This document shows positions 7,255-15,024 of a DNA stretch of 36,746 bases, piece by piece (the stretch's first letter is position 1; each line of letters starts with the position of its first letter). Source of the DNA: UBA2029 sp037447125 (GTDB lineage: Bacteria; Chloroflexota; Anaerolineae; Aggregatilineales; Aggregatilineaceae); NCBI GenBank assembly GCA_037447125.1, contig JBBIHG010000025.1, positions 1 through 36,746 on the forward strand, written 5' to 3'. A program made the translations under genes and the position numbers. The notes under the pieces were generated by a model. The model saw nothing but the letters and a program-made list of their open reading frames with translations, was not told the DNA's origin and did no database searches.

Positions 7255-7812
7255 TCAGACGCGCGTGACGTACTCGCCGGTGCGTGTGTCCACGCGGATC
7301 GTGTCGCCCTCTTCCACAAACAGCGGTGTGGTAACCATCAGCCCCGTCTCGGTCTTGACCTTCTTGGTCGCGCCGGTGGCTGTGTTGCCGGCAACGGCCA
7401 TCTCCGCCTCGACGACCCGGTGCTCGACGTTCGGCGGCAGCTCGTAGTCGAGAATCTCGCCCTCATACGACAGCAGCTTGAGCTGCGTGTTCTCTTTGAG
7501 GTAGAGCACGTCGTCGCCGAACAGATCGCTGCGCATCTGCGGCTGCTCGAACGTCTCCACATCCATGAAGGTGAGGAATTCGCCATCGTCGTACAGGTAC
7601 TCGACGATGCGCGTCTCGATGCGAATGTTCTCCACGCGGTCGCCGGAGGTGAAGGTCATCTCGCGCGTCGTCCCGCTGCGCAGGTTGCGCACGGTGACGC
7701 GGATGGTCGCGTTGCCGCGACCGGTCTTGTTGTGGTGGTAGTTCAGCACCTTGTACAGCTCGCCATCGAGCGTGAAATTGGTGCCGTTGCGAAGCTGGTT
7801 TACGTCAATCAT
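7255..7812 (-). CDS. efp: Translation elongation factor P
   Basis: EF-P binds between the ribosomal P and E sites and relieves stalling at proline runs. The 185-residue product has the standard length and three beta-barrel domains: an N-terminal KOW-like domain (1-65), a central OB domain (about 66-128) and a C-terminal OB domain (about 129-185) with the family pattern GLMVTTPLFVEEGDTIRVDT. The tip of the domain I loop reads HNKTGRGNA, with Arg at residue 32 where many bacteria have a modified Lys. The usual Pro before the Gly is Thr. No modification enzyme (EpmA/EpmB or EarP) is encoded nearby. A promoter lies upstream and a terminator downstream, so the gene is probably monocistronic. Confidence 0.96.
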   Translation of the reverse strand: MIDVNQLRNGTNFTLDGELYKVLNYHHNKTGRGNATIRVTVRNLRSGTTREMTFTSGDRVENIRIETRIVEYLYDDGEFLTFMDVETFEQPQMRSDLFGDDVLYLKENTQLKLLSYEGEILDYELPPNVEHRVVEAEMAVAGNTATGATKKVKTETGLMVTTPLFVEEGDTIRVDTRTGEYVTRV

Positions 7813-7871
7813 AGGGAATGCCGTCCTCGTCCTGCTGACCAGGTCTGGTTGCTGTCGGTTCTCGACGGGCC

Positions 7872-7900
7872 ATTATACCAGAGATCGCTCGGTCATTGAA
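7872..7900 (-). promoter_or_regulatory. efp promoter
   Basis: On the - strand a perfect TATAAT (7872-7877) lies 17 bp downstream of TTCAAT (7895-7900). The -10 is ideal and the -35 is weak. Transcription would start near 7865, leaving a leader of about 53 nt before the efp ATG. Confidence 0.6.
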
Positions 7901-7945
7901 CGGCCAGGTCGCAGGGCAGGGAGCAGGGAGTGTATGCGCAATCTG

Positions 7946-8088
7946 TCAGAGCGTGTACGGAAACCCCTCACCCCTGCACCCCTCTCCCTCACCGGGGCGA
8001 GGGGAAATCCCGCGCTTTGCTCCCCTTCTCCCCCTGGAGGGAGAAGGGGTCGGGGGATGAGGGGGAGCTTACCATACACCCTCTCAGG
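7946..8088. repeat. Inverted-repeat element (MITE-like) between efp and dinG
   Basis: The ends are imperfect inverted repeats: CAGAGCGTGTACGG followed by CCCCTCACCCC on the left pairs with a right end that includes ATGAGGGGG and CCATACACCCTCTCAG. The interior contains further C-rich and G-rich arms, including CTCCCCTTCTCC pairing with GGAGAAGGGG. No open reading frame for a transposase is present. With the two palindromes that follow, it fills most of the 414-bp gap 7813-8226. The remainder of that gap holds the efp promoter and no gene that I can support. Confidence 0.7.
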
Positions 8089-8113
8089 TAGGGGCGCTGC
8101 TCTGCTGCGCCTT

Positions 8114-8143
8114 GTAGGGGCGGGTTTCGAAACCCGCCCCTAC
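8114..8143. repeat. Perfect 30-bp palindrome
   Basis: GTAGGGGCGGGTTTC is followed directly by its exact reverse complement. As RNA or single-stranded DNA it would fold into a long hairpin. It shares the GTAGGGGCG end with the palindrome at 8175-8202, so the two belong to one repeat family with different centres. Confidence 0.9.
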
Positions 8144-8174
8144 AGAACCGCTTCGATCGGTGGGTGGGGGGTCC

Positions 8175-8202
8175 GTAGGGGCGTATGGCCATACGCCCCT
8201 AC
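8175..8202. repeat. Perfect 28-bp palindrome downstream of dinG
   Basis: GTAGGGGCGTATGG is followed by its exact reverse complement, centred on GGCC. It lies 24 bp beyond the dinG stop codon and could also end dinG transcription, although no T-run follows on the - strand. Confidence 0.9.
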
Positions 8203-8226
8203 AAGAACATCACCAACCGCCCGACG

Positions 8227-11031
8227 CTACCGCGCCAGCCACTGCACCGCCGTCGCCGGCAACCCAGCCAGCGGCCCGCGCCTCACCGTGCAGCCCGGCA
8301 GGCTGTCCAGGAAGACCTGCCCATAGCGCTTGGTGATCACGCGGTTGTCGAACAGGGCGACGATCCCCCGATCCGTCTTGGTGCGGATCAGCCGCCCGAA
8401 CCCCTGGCGGAAGCGCAGCACCGCGTCGGGCACGGCGTACTGCATGAAGCTGTTCTCGTAAAGCTCCGACCGGGCGGCGAAGATCGGGTCGCTGGGCACG
8501 GCGAAGGGCAGGCGCACGATGACCAGCACGCTCAGATCGTCGCCGGGGATGTCCACCCCTTCCCAGAACGAGCGCGTGCCGAGCAGCACCGCCCGCTCTG
8601 TGCGCACGAAGCCATCGAGCAGCGCCTGGCGGCTGGTGCCGTCGCTCTGGTCGAAGACGGTGATGTCTCCCAGCGCCAGCCGGGGGGCGATGGCCTGCGC
8701 CGTCTGGCGAAGCTGGGCGTAGCTGGTGAACAGGCCGAGCATCCGCCCGCCCGTCGCCGCCGCCAGCTCGATCAGCCCGCGCTCGACCGCGCGCTGGTAC
8801 TCGTCGCGGCGAGTCGTTGGATCGGGCATGTCAGCAGGAACATACACAAGCGTGGACTTCTCGTAATCGAACGGCGAGCCGACCACCGCCGTATCCACAT
8901 GGCTCGCGCCCAGCCGGTCGCACACGTACTCGAACGTGCCGCCGGTGCGCAGCGTGGCGCTGGTCAGGATCACCACGTCCTGCGTGTTCCAGATGTGCTG
9001 CTCCAGCAGCGGCCCCACGTGCAGCGGCGCGGCATGCACCGACAGGCGCGTGCCGTCCTGGTCCACCTGCGCCCAGTAGACCGTGTTCTCCTGCGGACGT
9101 ACCGAGAAAGCGTCAAGCTGGGCGTGGATCTCTTCCAGGTGACGCGCTGCTGACGACACGCTGGACAGCAGATCGTCGTAGTTGAGCATGTCGAACTGCT
9201 CCAGCCCGGCCAGGCCGCGCGCCAGCCGGTTCATCGCATCGGAGATGGCTAGCGTGAACTGGGCGAGCGTATCCCACGCCCCTTCGACCTGCGCCCAGTT
9301 CGGCTGGTTGCGCAGCGCGGGCGTGATGCGCACCTGGTTCGAGTATTCGCCGGGGCGCAGCGCCCCCGTTGACTCCAGGAAGCGACGCAGCGCCTCGAAG
9401 TAGCGCTCGACATGGTGGCCCATGTCGCCCAGCGCGGTGGCGACGATCTTGACGTACTCTTCGATCTGGGTGAAGTACCGGGAGGGCACGCTGCCGTGTG
9501 TGCCCCGAATGACATCGCCCAGCAGCCCCTTGTTGGCATTGCCCAGGTCTTCCAGGCGGCGCTGGAGCATCGCCTGAGTGATCTGGAACGACAGGCCGTT
9601 GGTGGTGGCATCTTCCAGATGATGCGCCTCGTCCACGATCAGGTGGTGGTATTCGGGCAGCACGCGGTTGCCGATCTGCACGTCGGCCAGCAGCAGCGCG
9701 TGGTTGACGATGAGCACGTGCGCCGACTCCGCCTGACGCCGCGCCTTGTAGAATGGGCACACGCCTCCCATCTGCTCGCCGCAGCGTTCGAGGGTGCAGC
9801 CTTCGTCCTCCGCACTCAGGCGCGACCAGATAGCAGCATCCTCGTAGCCGCGCAGCGAGATCTCGCCCCGGTCGCCCGTCTCCGAGTCCAGCAGCCAGAC
9901 GAGCACCTTGGCCAGCAGGCGCAGCTCGGCCACCGAGGTCGGCCCCCGGCGGCGCAGCGTCGCCAGCCGGCGCGGGCACAGGTAGTTGCCGCGCCCCTTG
10001 ACCAGCGTCGCCTCAAAGGGGATGCCCAGTGCCTGGCGCAGCATGGGCAGGTCGCGGCTGAGCAGTTGATCCTGCAGGTTGATCGTGGCCGTGCTGATCA
10101 CCACACGTTCGTTATTCTGCGTCGCCCAGGCGATGGCCGGGATCAGGTAGGCCATGCTCTTGCCCACGCCGGTGGGCGCTTCGACCATGAGGTGCCCGCC
10201 GCTGTTGAAGGCTTCTGCCACGCGGCGCAGCATGTCCACCTGCTGGGGCCTGTGCTCGTAATTGGGGAAGGCCGCGGCCATGTCACCGTCCGCCTCGATC
10301 ATCCCCGCCAGCCGAGCCACGTCCAGCGCGCGACGCTCAGAGTTCGGGCGCAAGGGTCGCCAGGGAGTTTGATCCGGCGTGAACAGATCATCAGCGCCGA
10401 ACGTCGCCCGGCGGGCGGGCGCGTCAGTCAAGGCGGTGCGGCTTCGCTCGCTCAGCGCAGCCATGAAGACCGGCTTGGCCGACCATTCCAGCTCGCGCGC
10501 GGCCCCGGCGATCTCGCGCAGCGTGTCCAGGGGCAACTTCAGAACGCGCTGCCACAATGCCCAGTACAGCCGCCCGGTCGCCACCGCGTCGGCCAGCGCG
10601 CGGTGCGCGTTCTCCAGGTCGAACCCAAGCTGCCCGGCCAGGCTGTTGAGGTTGTAGCGCGAGGCGGTGGGCAGCAACACCGAGGCCAGGTCGTAGGTAT
10701 CCAGGGCCAGGTTGCCGGTCGCCACGTCGCAACGCGCCAGAAAGCCCAGGTCGAACTCCACGTTGTGGCCGACGACGGGATATGCGCCGATGAAGCGCCG
10801 CAGGTCGGGCAGCACCTCGCGCACCGTCGGGCAGCCGATCAGGTCGTCGGCGTCAATGCCGGTGATGGCCGTCACCCGTTCAGGGATGCTGCGCCCGGGA
10901 TTGATCAGCGTCTGATAGGTGTCGAGTAGCTCGCCGTCGCGGAACTTCGCCGCGCCAATCTCGATGATGTCGTCGAAATCGGGGTTGAGGCCGGTCGTCT
11001 CCAGATCGAGGGCGACGAGGACGTCGCGCAT
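8227..11031 (-). CDS. dinG: DnaQ-type 3'-5' exonuclease fused to DinG-family DNA helicase
   Basis: This 934-residue protein joins an N-terminal DEDDh exonuclease (about 1-170: DLETTGL, HNVEFD, HRALADA) to an XPD/DinG superfamily 2 helicase. Helicase landmarks are Walker A PTGVGKS (about 287), DEAHH (about 465), GTRSFWEGVDIPG and the motif VI region RQGFGRLIR (about 875). Four cysteines (YLCPRR about 351, EGC about 411, RC about 415, GVCPFYKAR about 421) sit where XPD-like helicases bind a 4Fe-4S cluster. The exonuclease-DinG arrangement is typical of Firmicutes DinG. GGAG lies 7 nt before ATG 11031. The likely role is processing or unwinding of DNA in repair. The gene appears monocistronic. 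Confidence 0.93.
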   Translation of the reverse strand: MRDVLVALDLETTGLNPDFDDIIEIGAAKFRDGELLDTYQTLINPGRSIPERVTAITGIDADDLIGCPTVREVLPDLRRFIGAYPVVGHNVEFDLGFLARCDVATGNLALDTYDLASVLLPTASRYNLNSLAGQLGFDLENAHRALADAVATGRLYWALWQRVLKLPLDTLREIAGAARELEWSAKPVFMAALSERSRTALTDAPARRATFGADDLFTPDQTPWRPLRPNSERRALDVARLAGMIEADGDMAAAFPNYEHRPQQVDMLRRVAEAFNSGGHLMVEAPTGVGKSMAYLIPAIAWATQNNERVVISTATINLQDQLLSRDLPMLRQALGIPFEATLVKGRGNYLCPRRLATLRRRGPTSVAELRLLAKVLVWLLDSETGDRGEISLRGYEDAAIWSRLSAEDEGCTLERCGEQMGGVCPFYKARRQAESAHVLIVNHALLLADVQIGNRVLPEYHHLIVDEAHHLEDATTNGLSFQITQAMLQRRLEDLGNANKGLLGDVIRGTHGSVPSRYFTQIEEYVKIVATALGDMGHHVERYFEALRRFLESTGALRPGEYSNQVRITPALRNQPNWAQVEGAWDTLAQFTLAISDAMNRLARGLAGLEQFDMLNYDDLLSSVSSAARHLEEIHAQLDAFSVRPQENTVYWAQVDQDGTRLSVHAAPLHVGPLLEQHIWNTQDVVILTSATLRTGGTFEYVCDRLGASHVDTAVVGSPFDYEKSTLVYVPADMPDPTTRRDEYQRAVERGLIELAAATGGRMLGLFTSYAQLRQTAQAIAPRLALGDITVFDQSDGTSRQALLDGFVRTERAVLLGTRSFWEGVDIPGDDLSVLVIVRLPFAVPSDPIFAARSELYENSFMQYAVPDAVLRFRQGFGRLIRTKTDRGIVALFDNRVITKRYGQVFLDSLPGCTVRRGPLAGLPATAVQWLAR

Positions 11032-11073
11032 GTGTTGGCTCCGTTCTAAGCGGCCCTGTGCCGCTGCGCGGCT

Positions 11074-11102
11074 ATTGTAGCACAGTTGGGCGCAGCTTTG
11101 AC
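11074..11102 (-). promoter_or_regulatory. Possible dinG promoter
   Basis: On the - strand, TACAAT (11074-11079) lies 17 bp downstream of GTCAAA (11097-11102). The -10 matches consensus at five of six positions and the -35 at three. The start site would be near 11067 and the leader about 36 nt. Confidence 0.45.
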
Positions 11103-11150
11103 CGGCGCGTTGGCGGATGGCGGCGCAAGCGTGCGCGACCCGGTTCAGAG

Positions 11151-11156
11151 TATAAT
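11151..11156 (+). promoter_or_regulatory. -10 element of the lipoprotein gene at 11204
   Basis: A perfect TATAAT lies on the + strand, 48 bp before the ATG. No good -35 is seen at the right distance. Together with the putative dinG promoter it makes this a divergent promoter region. Confidence 0.45.
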
Positions 11157-11203
11157 GGCGCTATCAACCCCTGGAATGGACCGCACAGAGGAGCAGCACG
11201 GCG

Positions 11204-11935
11204 ATGAGTACGACTGGGCGCGCAGGGAGATATGTCCGCCGCAAGACAAGCCAGGTGATCGCTCCCCTCATCGCTGCGGCAACGGCCCTGGCAGCGTGCG
11301 CTGGCTCTTCAGCCGGGCCCTCGCCCGCTCAGCCCTCGCCAACCATGCCGCCGGTGATCACGCGCATCGTCACCCCTGCCCCCACCCCCACGCCCCTGCC
11401 CCCTCCCACACCCCCCTATGATCTGTCGGGCAAGGAGGGACGCTGGATTCTGCGCGTTGACGTGACCATCGTCGGAGGAAGTCAGGTCAGCGAGTTACGC
11501 TATTCGGGGTCTGCCGACTTCACCGTGACAGATGCCGGGATCATCTCCGGGACGGGCGCTTTCACGCCGGCCATCAGCCACCCTCCCTGCGACGCTCAGG
11601 TGATCACTAGCAGACCGCTAGCCTTCGCCTTCCATGGCATTACTTTCGCCGAGGGGGACAGGATCGGCGCGGAACTCGTGCTCAGCCCCTCAATCCCGGA
11701 CGAGATCGAGCACTATCGTCTGGTCTGCCCCGACTACGGCGATGTGCGGGACATTGAGCAACCGATCTTGTGGCCGGCCCTGGCTGCGCTGAGCCTTGGC
11801 GACGGCGATTTCGCCATCGAAGGGCTGCGCTGGCGCCTGATCCTCGCGGCGGGTCAGTCCTCTGCATTCAGTGAGACTCTCTCTACAGCTCTCGACGGAA
11901 CGCTGACCATCGAGTTGCGCATCGGGCGCGGTTAG
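11204..11935 (+). CDS. Lipoprotein of unknown function with Pro/Thr-rich linker
   Basis: The 243-residue protein has a positively charged n-region, a hydrophobic stretch and a lipobox-like ALAAC with Cys at residue 32, so it is probably lipid-anchored on the outer face of the cytoplasmic membrane. A Pro/Thr-rich spacer (about 36-70) connects to a beta-rich C-terminal domain (about 75-243). That domain begins KEGRWILRVDVTIVGGSQVS and holds two cysteines, in HPPCDAQV and LVCPDYG. AGAGGAG precedes ATG 11204 by about 10 nt. The family is not recognised. It is separated from its convergent neighbour by a hairpin. Confidence 0.75.
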   Translation: MSTTGRAGRYVRRKTSQVIAPLIAAATALAACAGSSAGPSPAQPSPTMPPVITRIVTPAPTPTPLPPPTPPYDLSGKEGRWILRVDVTIVGGSQVSELRYSGSADFTVTDAGIISGTGAFTPAISHPPCDAQVITSRPLAFAFHGITFAEGDRIGAELVLSPSIPDEIEHYRLVCPDYGDVRDIEQPILWPALAALSLGDGDFAIEGLRWRLILAAGQSSAFSETLSTALDGTLTIELRIGRG

Positions 11936-11999
11936 CCGGGATAGTCCGGTGACGCCGTTCCGCCACATCTACAGAACCCGGCCCAGCAGACAAACAGAC

Positions 12000-12025
12000 G
12001 GGGCGGGCCAGACATGGCTCGCCCC
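12000..12025 (-). terminator. Hairpin terminator of the PstS-like gene
   Basis: GGGGCGGGCCA (12000-12010) pairs with TGGCTCGCCCC (12015-12025) around a 4-nt loop, with one G-T pair. On the - strand it is followed by GTCTGTTTGTCTG, so it most likely serves the PstS-like gene ending at 12053. On the + strand there is no T-run. Confidence 0.6.
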
Positions 12026-12052
12026 AGCGAATTCCTGGTGTCAGACTGCGCG

Positions 12053-14050
12053 TCAGTTGCCCGGCGTTGCCGTCGCGCCGGGGACATTCCCTTGCCCGGC
12101 GGGAGTCTCGGTCGCCGTTTCTTCCGCGGGAGTCTCAGTCGGAGCAACTTCCTCCGCCGGAGTCTCTGCGGCCTGCGCCTCATAGGCGGCGAGCAGCTCG
12201 TACACTTCCTCGCGGGTGTCGCGCTGGTAAGCGTCCAGGTCAAACCCGGCGAACGGGTAGCCAGCCAGCGTATCCAGCGTGCTCTGCGCGAAGAAATGCC
12301 ACAGGTAGGCGCGCACGAGCGGGTCGGCGAACGCCGCCTGGCTCATGTGGGCCTGCACGGGGAAGGACAGCGCGTAGCTGCCGCCGGCGAGCGTCTCCGC
12401 CGAGGGGACGACACAGCCCGCGCCGGCATCCACGCCCAACAGCTTCACCTCTGCCGGGCTCTTCTGCAGGTCCGTCCACCACAGCCAGGTCAGGCCGTTG
12501 TCAGTGTTGGCCACGCCCTGCGCGCGGTAGAGCACATCGCCGCTCTCGACCATGTCCTGGCGGAGCGCGAACGACGGCGAGCCGATCAAACCGGCGACCA
12601 GGGCGTCCGTCTCGCCCGTCTGGGCTGGCGGGGCGACGAGCAGCAGCGGACTATCCGGCCACTCGTCATTGAGGTCCTGCCACGTCGCGGTGGCAGGTTC
12701 GTCCTCAGTCCCGGCGCGCAGCAGCGCCGTCGCCGTCTCCGCGTCCAGGCACTCGATCCACTCGGCGCTGGCCGGGACCGCGATCACCAGGGCCTGCTGG
12801 CCCAGATCGAGCGTGTACGGCTCGATCCCGTTCGCCGCGCACTGGGCAAGCTGCTCGTCAGTAGCCGCGCGCGTGGCCCGCAGCACATCCGCCTCGCCCG
12901 CGCAGAAGGCATCCCAGCCCGCCGCGTTGCCCACATAGTCCGTCTCGACCGTCGCGTTAGGGTACTGAGTGCTGAAGGCGCTGTTGATCCGGCGGGCCAG
13001 GTCGTAGAGCATGGCCGAGCCGGTCACGCGGAGAGTGCCCTCAGTCGTCGTGTCCACCTGGATAGGGCTGATCGGGCGCGAAAAGGTGCGCCCCGTTTTC
13101 GCGGCGAGCAGGTTGGCGACGCCCGTCTCATAGGTCGCCTCGTCAGCGGGCGTGTAGCCGAGCGCCGGCCCCTGCGCCGCGACGCCGCCCTCGCCCGTCA
13201 GCGCGAACTCGACAAACGCCTGCACCTCAGGACGCGCCGCGCTCTCCGCGCTGACATACAGGTAGGCGGTACGGGCCAGCGGGTACGTCCGGTCGGCCAG
13301 CGCACTCACTCCCGGCGCAACACACGTGCCCCCCTCGTCCCGCACCTGCAAGGGCACGACCGCCCCCTCGGGGTCGGCGGCAGCCAGGTCAGCCAGCATC
13401 ATGTAGGCAAAGGCGCTGGCACCTTCTTCCTGCACCTTGCCCAGGATGGCGGCGGGGTCGCCGAGCGCCTCGATATCGTCGCGCAGCGCGCCCGCCGGGA
13501 CCAGACTCTGGAACAGCCGGGTCGCAGCAGACTCGGCCTCAGGGCCATAGAAGGCCACCGGGCCAGTCAGCCCTGCCGAGCCGAGATCGGTCCAGGTCGG
13601 CTCCACGGCGGCGCCCAATTGCCACACGCCTGACAGCGCGGCTTCGTCCAGGCAGGTCAGCCCAGCCTCGGGCGATACAAGCAGCGCCAGCGCCTCATAA
13701 GCCAGCACGACCTCGACGAAGCTCTCGCCCTGCTCGGCGCACGCCTGGAGCTGGGCATCGCTGATCGGCTCGGTGGACATCACCACGTCCGCCTGGCCAC
13801 TGCACAGCGCCTCGAACGCAGCGCGCAGCCCGCCGCTCGCGTCAACGTCCACGCTCGTACCTTCATCGGACTCCGCGTGAGCATCGCGAATGGCCGTGAC
13901 GAGCGCCTCAAGCTCCGGCGTGCCCTGGACGACAACCGGCGGCGCTTCTTCATCTTGAGCCAGGCTGACCGGAACGGCCAGCGCGAACATCATGGTCGTA
14001 GCGATCACCACCAGGCACACAGGCCGCAGCAAACGCCAGGGGTACGGCAT
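12053..14050 (-). CDS. Secreted protein with two tandem PstS-like substrate-binding domains
   Basis: From ATG 14050 (AAGGAG 8 nt upstream) the protein has 665 residues. A signal peptide (about 1-31, ending SLA before QDE) is followed by two homologous halves, about 40-330 and 335-625. Both contain the PBP-like pattern of phosphate-binding proteins: 'AAFEALCSGQADVVMSTEPI' in the first half and 'DAFCAGEADVLRATRAATDE' in the second, each followed by a Cys and then a CLDE or CLDA segment. The first half ends with LGYTP, like the PstS VGYVP motif. A tail of Thr-Pro-Ala-Glu-Glu repeats follows (about 625-665). No lipobox or PstABC partners are present, so a soluble binding or sensing role is possible. 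Phosphate specificity is not shown. Confidence 0.82.
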   Translation of the reverse strand: MPYPWRLLRPVCLVVIATTMMFALAVPVSLAQDEEAPPVVVQGTPELEALVTAIRDAHAESDEGTSVDVDASGGLRAAFEALCSGQADVVMSTEPISDAQLQACAEQGESFVEVVLAYEALALLVSPEAGLTCLDEAALSGVWQLGAAVEPTWTDLGSAGLTGPVAFYGPEAESAATRLFQSLVPAGALRDDIEALGDPAAILGKVQEEGASAFAYMMLADLAAADPEGAVVPLQVRDEGGTCVAPGVSALADRTYPLARTAYLYVSAESAARPEVQAFVEFALTGEGGVAAQGPALGYTPADEATYETGVANLLAAKTGRTFSRPISPIQVDTTTEGTLRVTGSAMLYDLARRINSAFSTQYPNATVETDYVGNAAGWDAFCAGEADVLRATRAATDEQLAQCAANGIEPYTLDLGQQALVIAVPASAEWIECLDAETATALLRAGTEDEPATATWQDLNDEWPDSPLLLVAPPAQTGETDALVAGLIGSPSFALRQDMVESGDVLYRAQGVANTDNGLTWLWWTDLQKSPAEVKLLGVDAGAGCVVPSAETLAGGSYALSFPVQAHMSQAAFADPLVRAYLWHFFAQSTLDTLAGYPFAGFDLDAYQRDTREEVYELLAAYEAQAAETPAEEVAPTETPAEETATETPAGQGNVPGATATPGN

Positions 14051-14280
14051 ACGGGAATCTCCTTCAGGTTCAGTTGGATGTGGGCAGACGGCGCACCGCC
14101 CGCGACCGAGAGACAACACCGCCCCATCTGGGCGGCGACTGCGCGGGCGCGCGCAGCGCGGACCGCTGACCAGCGCCTCAGCACTTTTGGCGGTACACTG
14201 GGGCACGATTTTACACGCTCGCCGCGATATGTCCAGAATGAGCCGCGCCACCTCACCGGCAGCGCAGCGGAAACGGAGCG

Positions 14281-14958
14281 ATGATCGCGCCGGCCACCCC
14301 CACCAGCACCCTCGCCACGCGAGCATGGCGCTCGCTGCTGCGCCTGGGCTTCCGTCTGCTCTACAACGAGCTGGCCGTCACCTACGACGCGGTGAGCGAG
14401 ATCGTCAGCCTGGGCCAGTGGGGCGCGTGGCAGCGCGCGGCGCTCCCCCACCTGGACGCGCAGCCCGGCGACTCCGTCCTGGAGTTGGCCCACGGCACCG
14501 GACGCCTGGCCGCCGACCTGCGCCGGGCGGGGTACCGGCTGGTGGGGCTGGACGTCAGCCGCGCGATGGGGCGCATCGCCCGTCGGCGGCTGGGATGTTG
14601 GGGCTGGCGTCCCTCACTGGTGCGGGCGCGCGCCCAGGCGTTGCCCTTCCCTGCCGGGCACTTCGCTGCCGTGGTGAGCACCTTCCCCACCGAGTTCATC
14701 GCCGATCCGCTCACCCTACGCGAGGTCAACCGCGTGCTGGCCCCTGGCGGACGTCTGGTGATCGTGCTCGGCGGCCTGCTGACCGGGCGCGATCCCGCCG
14801 CCCGCTCGCTGGAGCTGGCCTATCGGGCCACCGGGCAGCGCGGACCCTGGTCGGTTGTGCTCGAAGCGCGGCTGGCCGCCGCCGGCTTCACCGCGCGCAT
14901 GTTCAGCGAAAGGCTGCCGCGCAGCGTCGTGCTCGTGTGCGTGGCTGCGAAACCCTGA
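14281..14958 (+). CDS. Class I SAM-dependent methyltransferase
   Basis: The 225-residue product has the Rossmann methyltransferase order: motif I VLELAHGTGRLAADL, an acidic turn after beta-2 (LVGLDVSRAM), AQALPFPAGHFAAVVSTFP, and post-motif LREVNRVLAPGGRLVIV. These match the UbiE/methyltransferase-11 type. The usual GCGTG is AHGTG here. The N-terminus has a hydrophobic, Leu/Arg-rich helix (about 15-30) that could associate with membrane. The substrate is unknown. The start ATG 14281 has a GGAG only 2 nt upstream, so initiation is uncertain. It is divergent from the PstS-like gene across 230 bp and convergent with the YqhQ-like gene. Confidence 0.88.
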   Translation: MIAPATPTSTLATRAWRSLLRLGFRLLYNELAVTYDAVSEIVSLGQWGAWQRAALPHLDAQPGDSVLELAHGTGRLAADLRRAGYRLVGLDVSRAMGRIARRRLGCWGWRPSLVRARAQALPFPAGHFAAVVSTFPTEFIADPLTLREVNRVLAPGGRLVIVLGGLLTGRDPAARSLELAYRATGQRGPWSVVLEARLAAAGFTARMFSERLPRSVVLVCVAAKP

Positions 14959-15024
14959 TCCGCTCCGCGCAAAGCAAACGAGGCGACCGTCGGGCCGCCC
15001 CGTGAACATTCACGTCCGATCCTG

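Noticed and set aside
8114..8202. Possible CRISPR array from repeated palindromes
   Set aside because: Only two palindromes with different centres, no regular spacers and no cas genes.
9412..10929. 505-codon + strand frame opposite dinG
   Set aside because: Gln/Val/His-rich mirror frame of a well-supported exonuclease-helicase gene.
12014..13633. 539-codon + strand frame opposite the PstS-like gene
   Set aside because: Compositional shadow; the - strand frame has a signal peptide, ribosome-binding site and domain homology.
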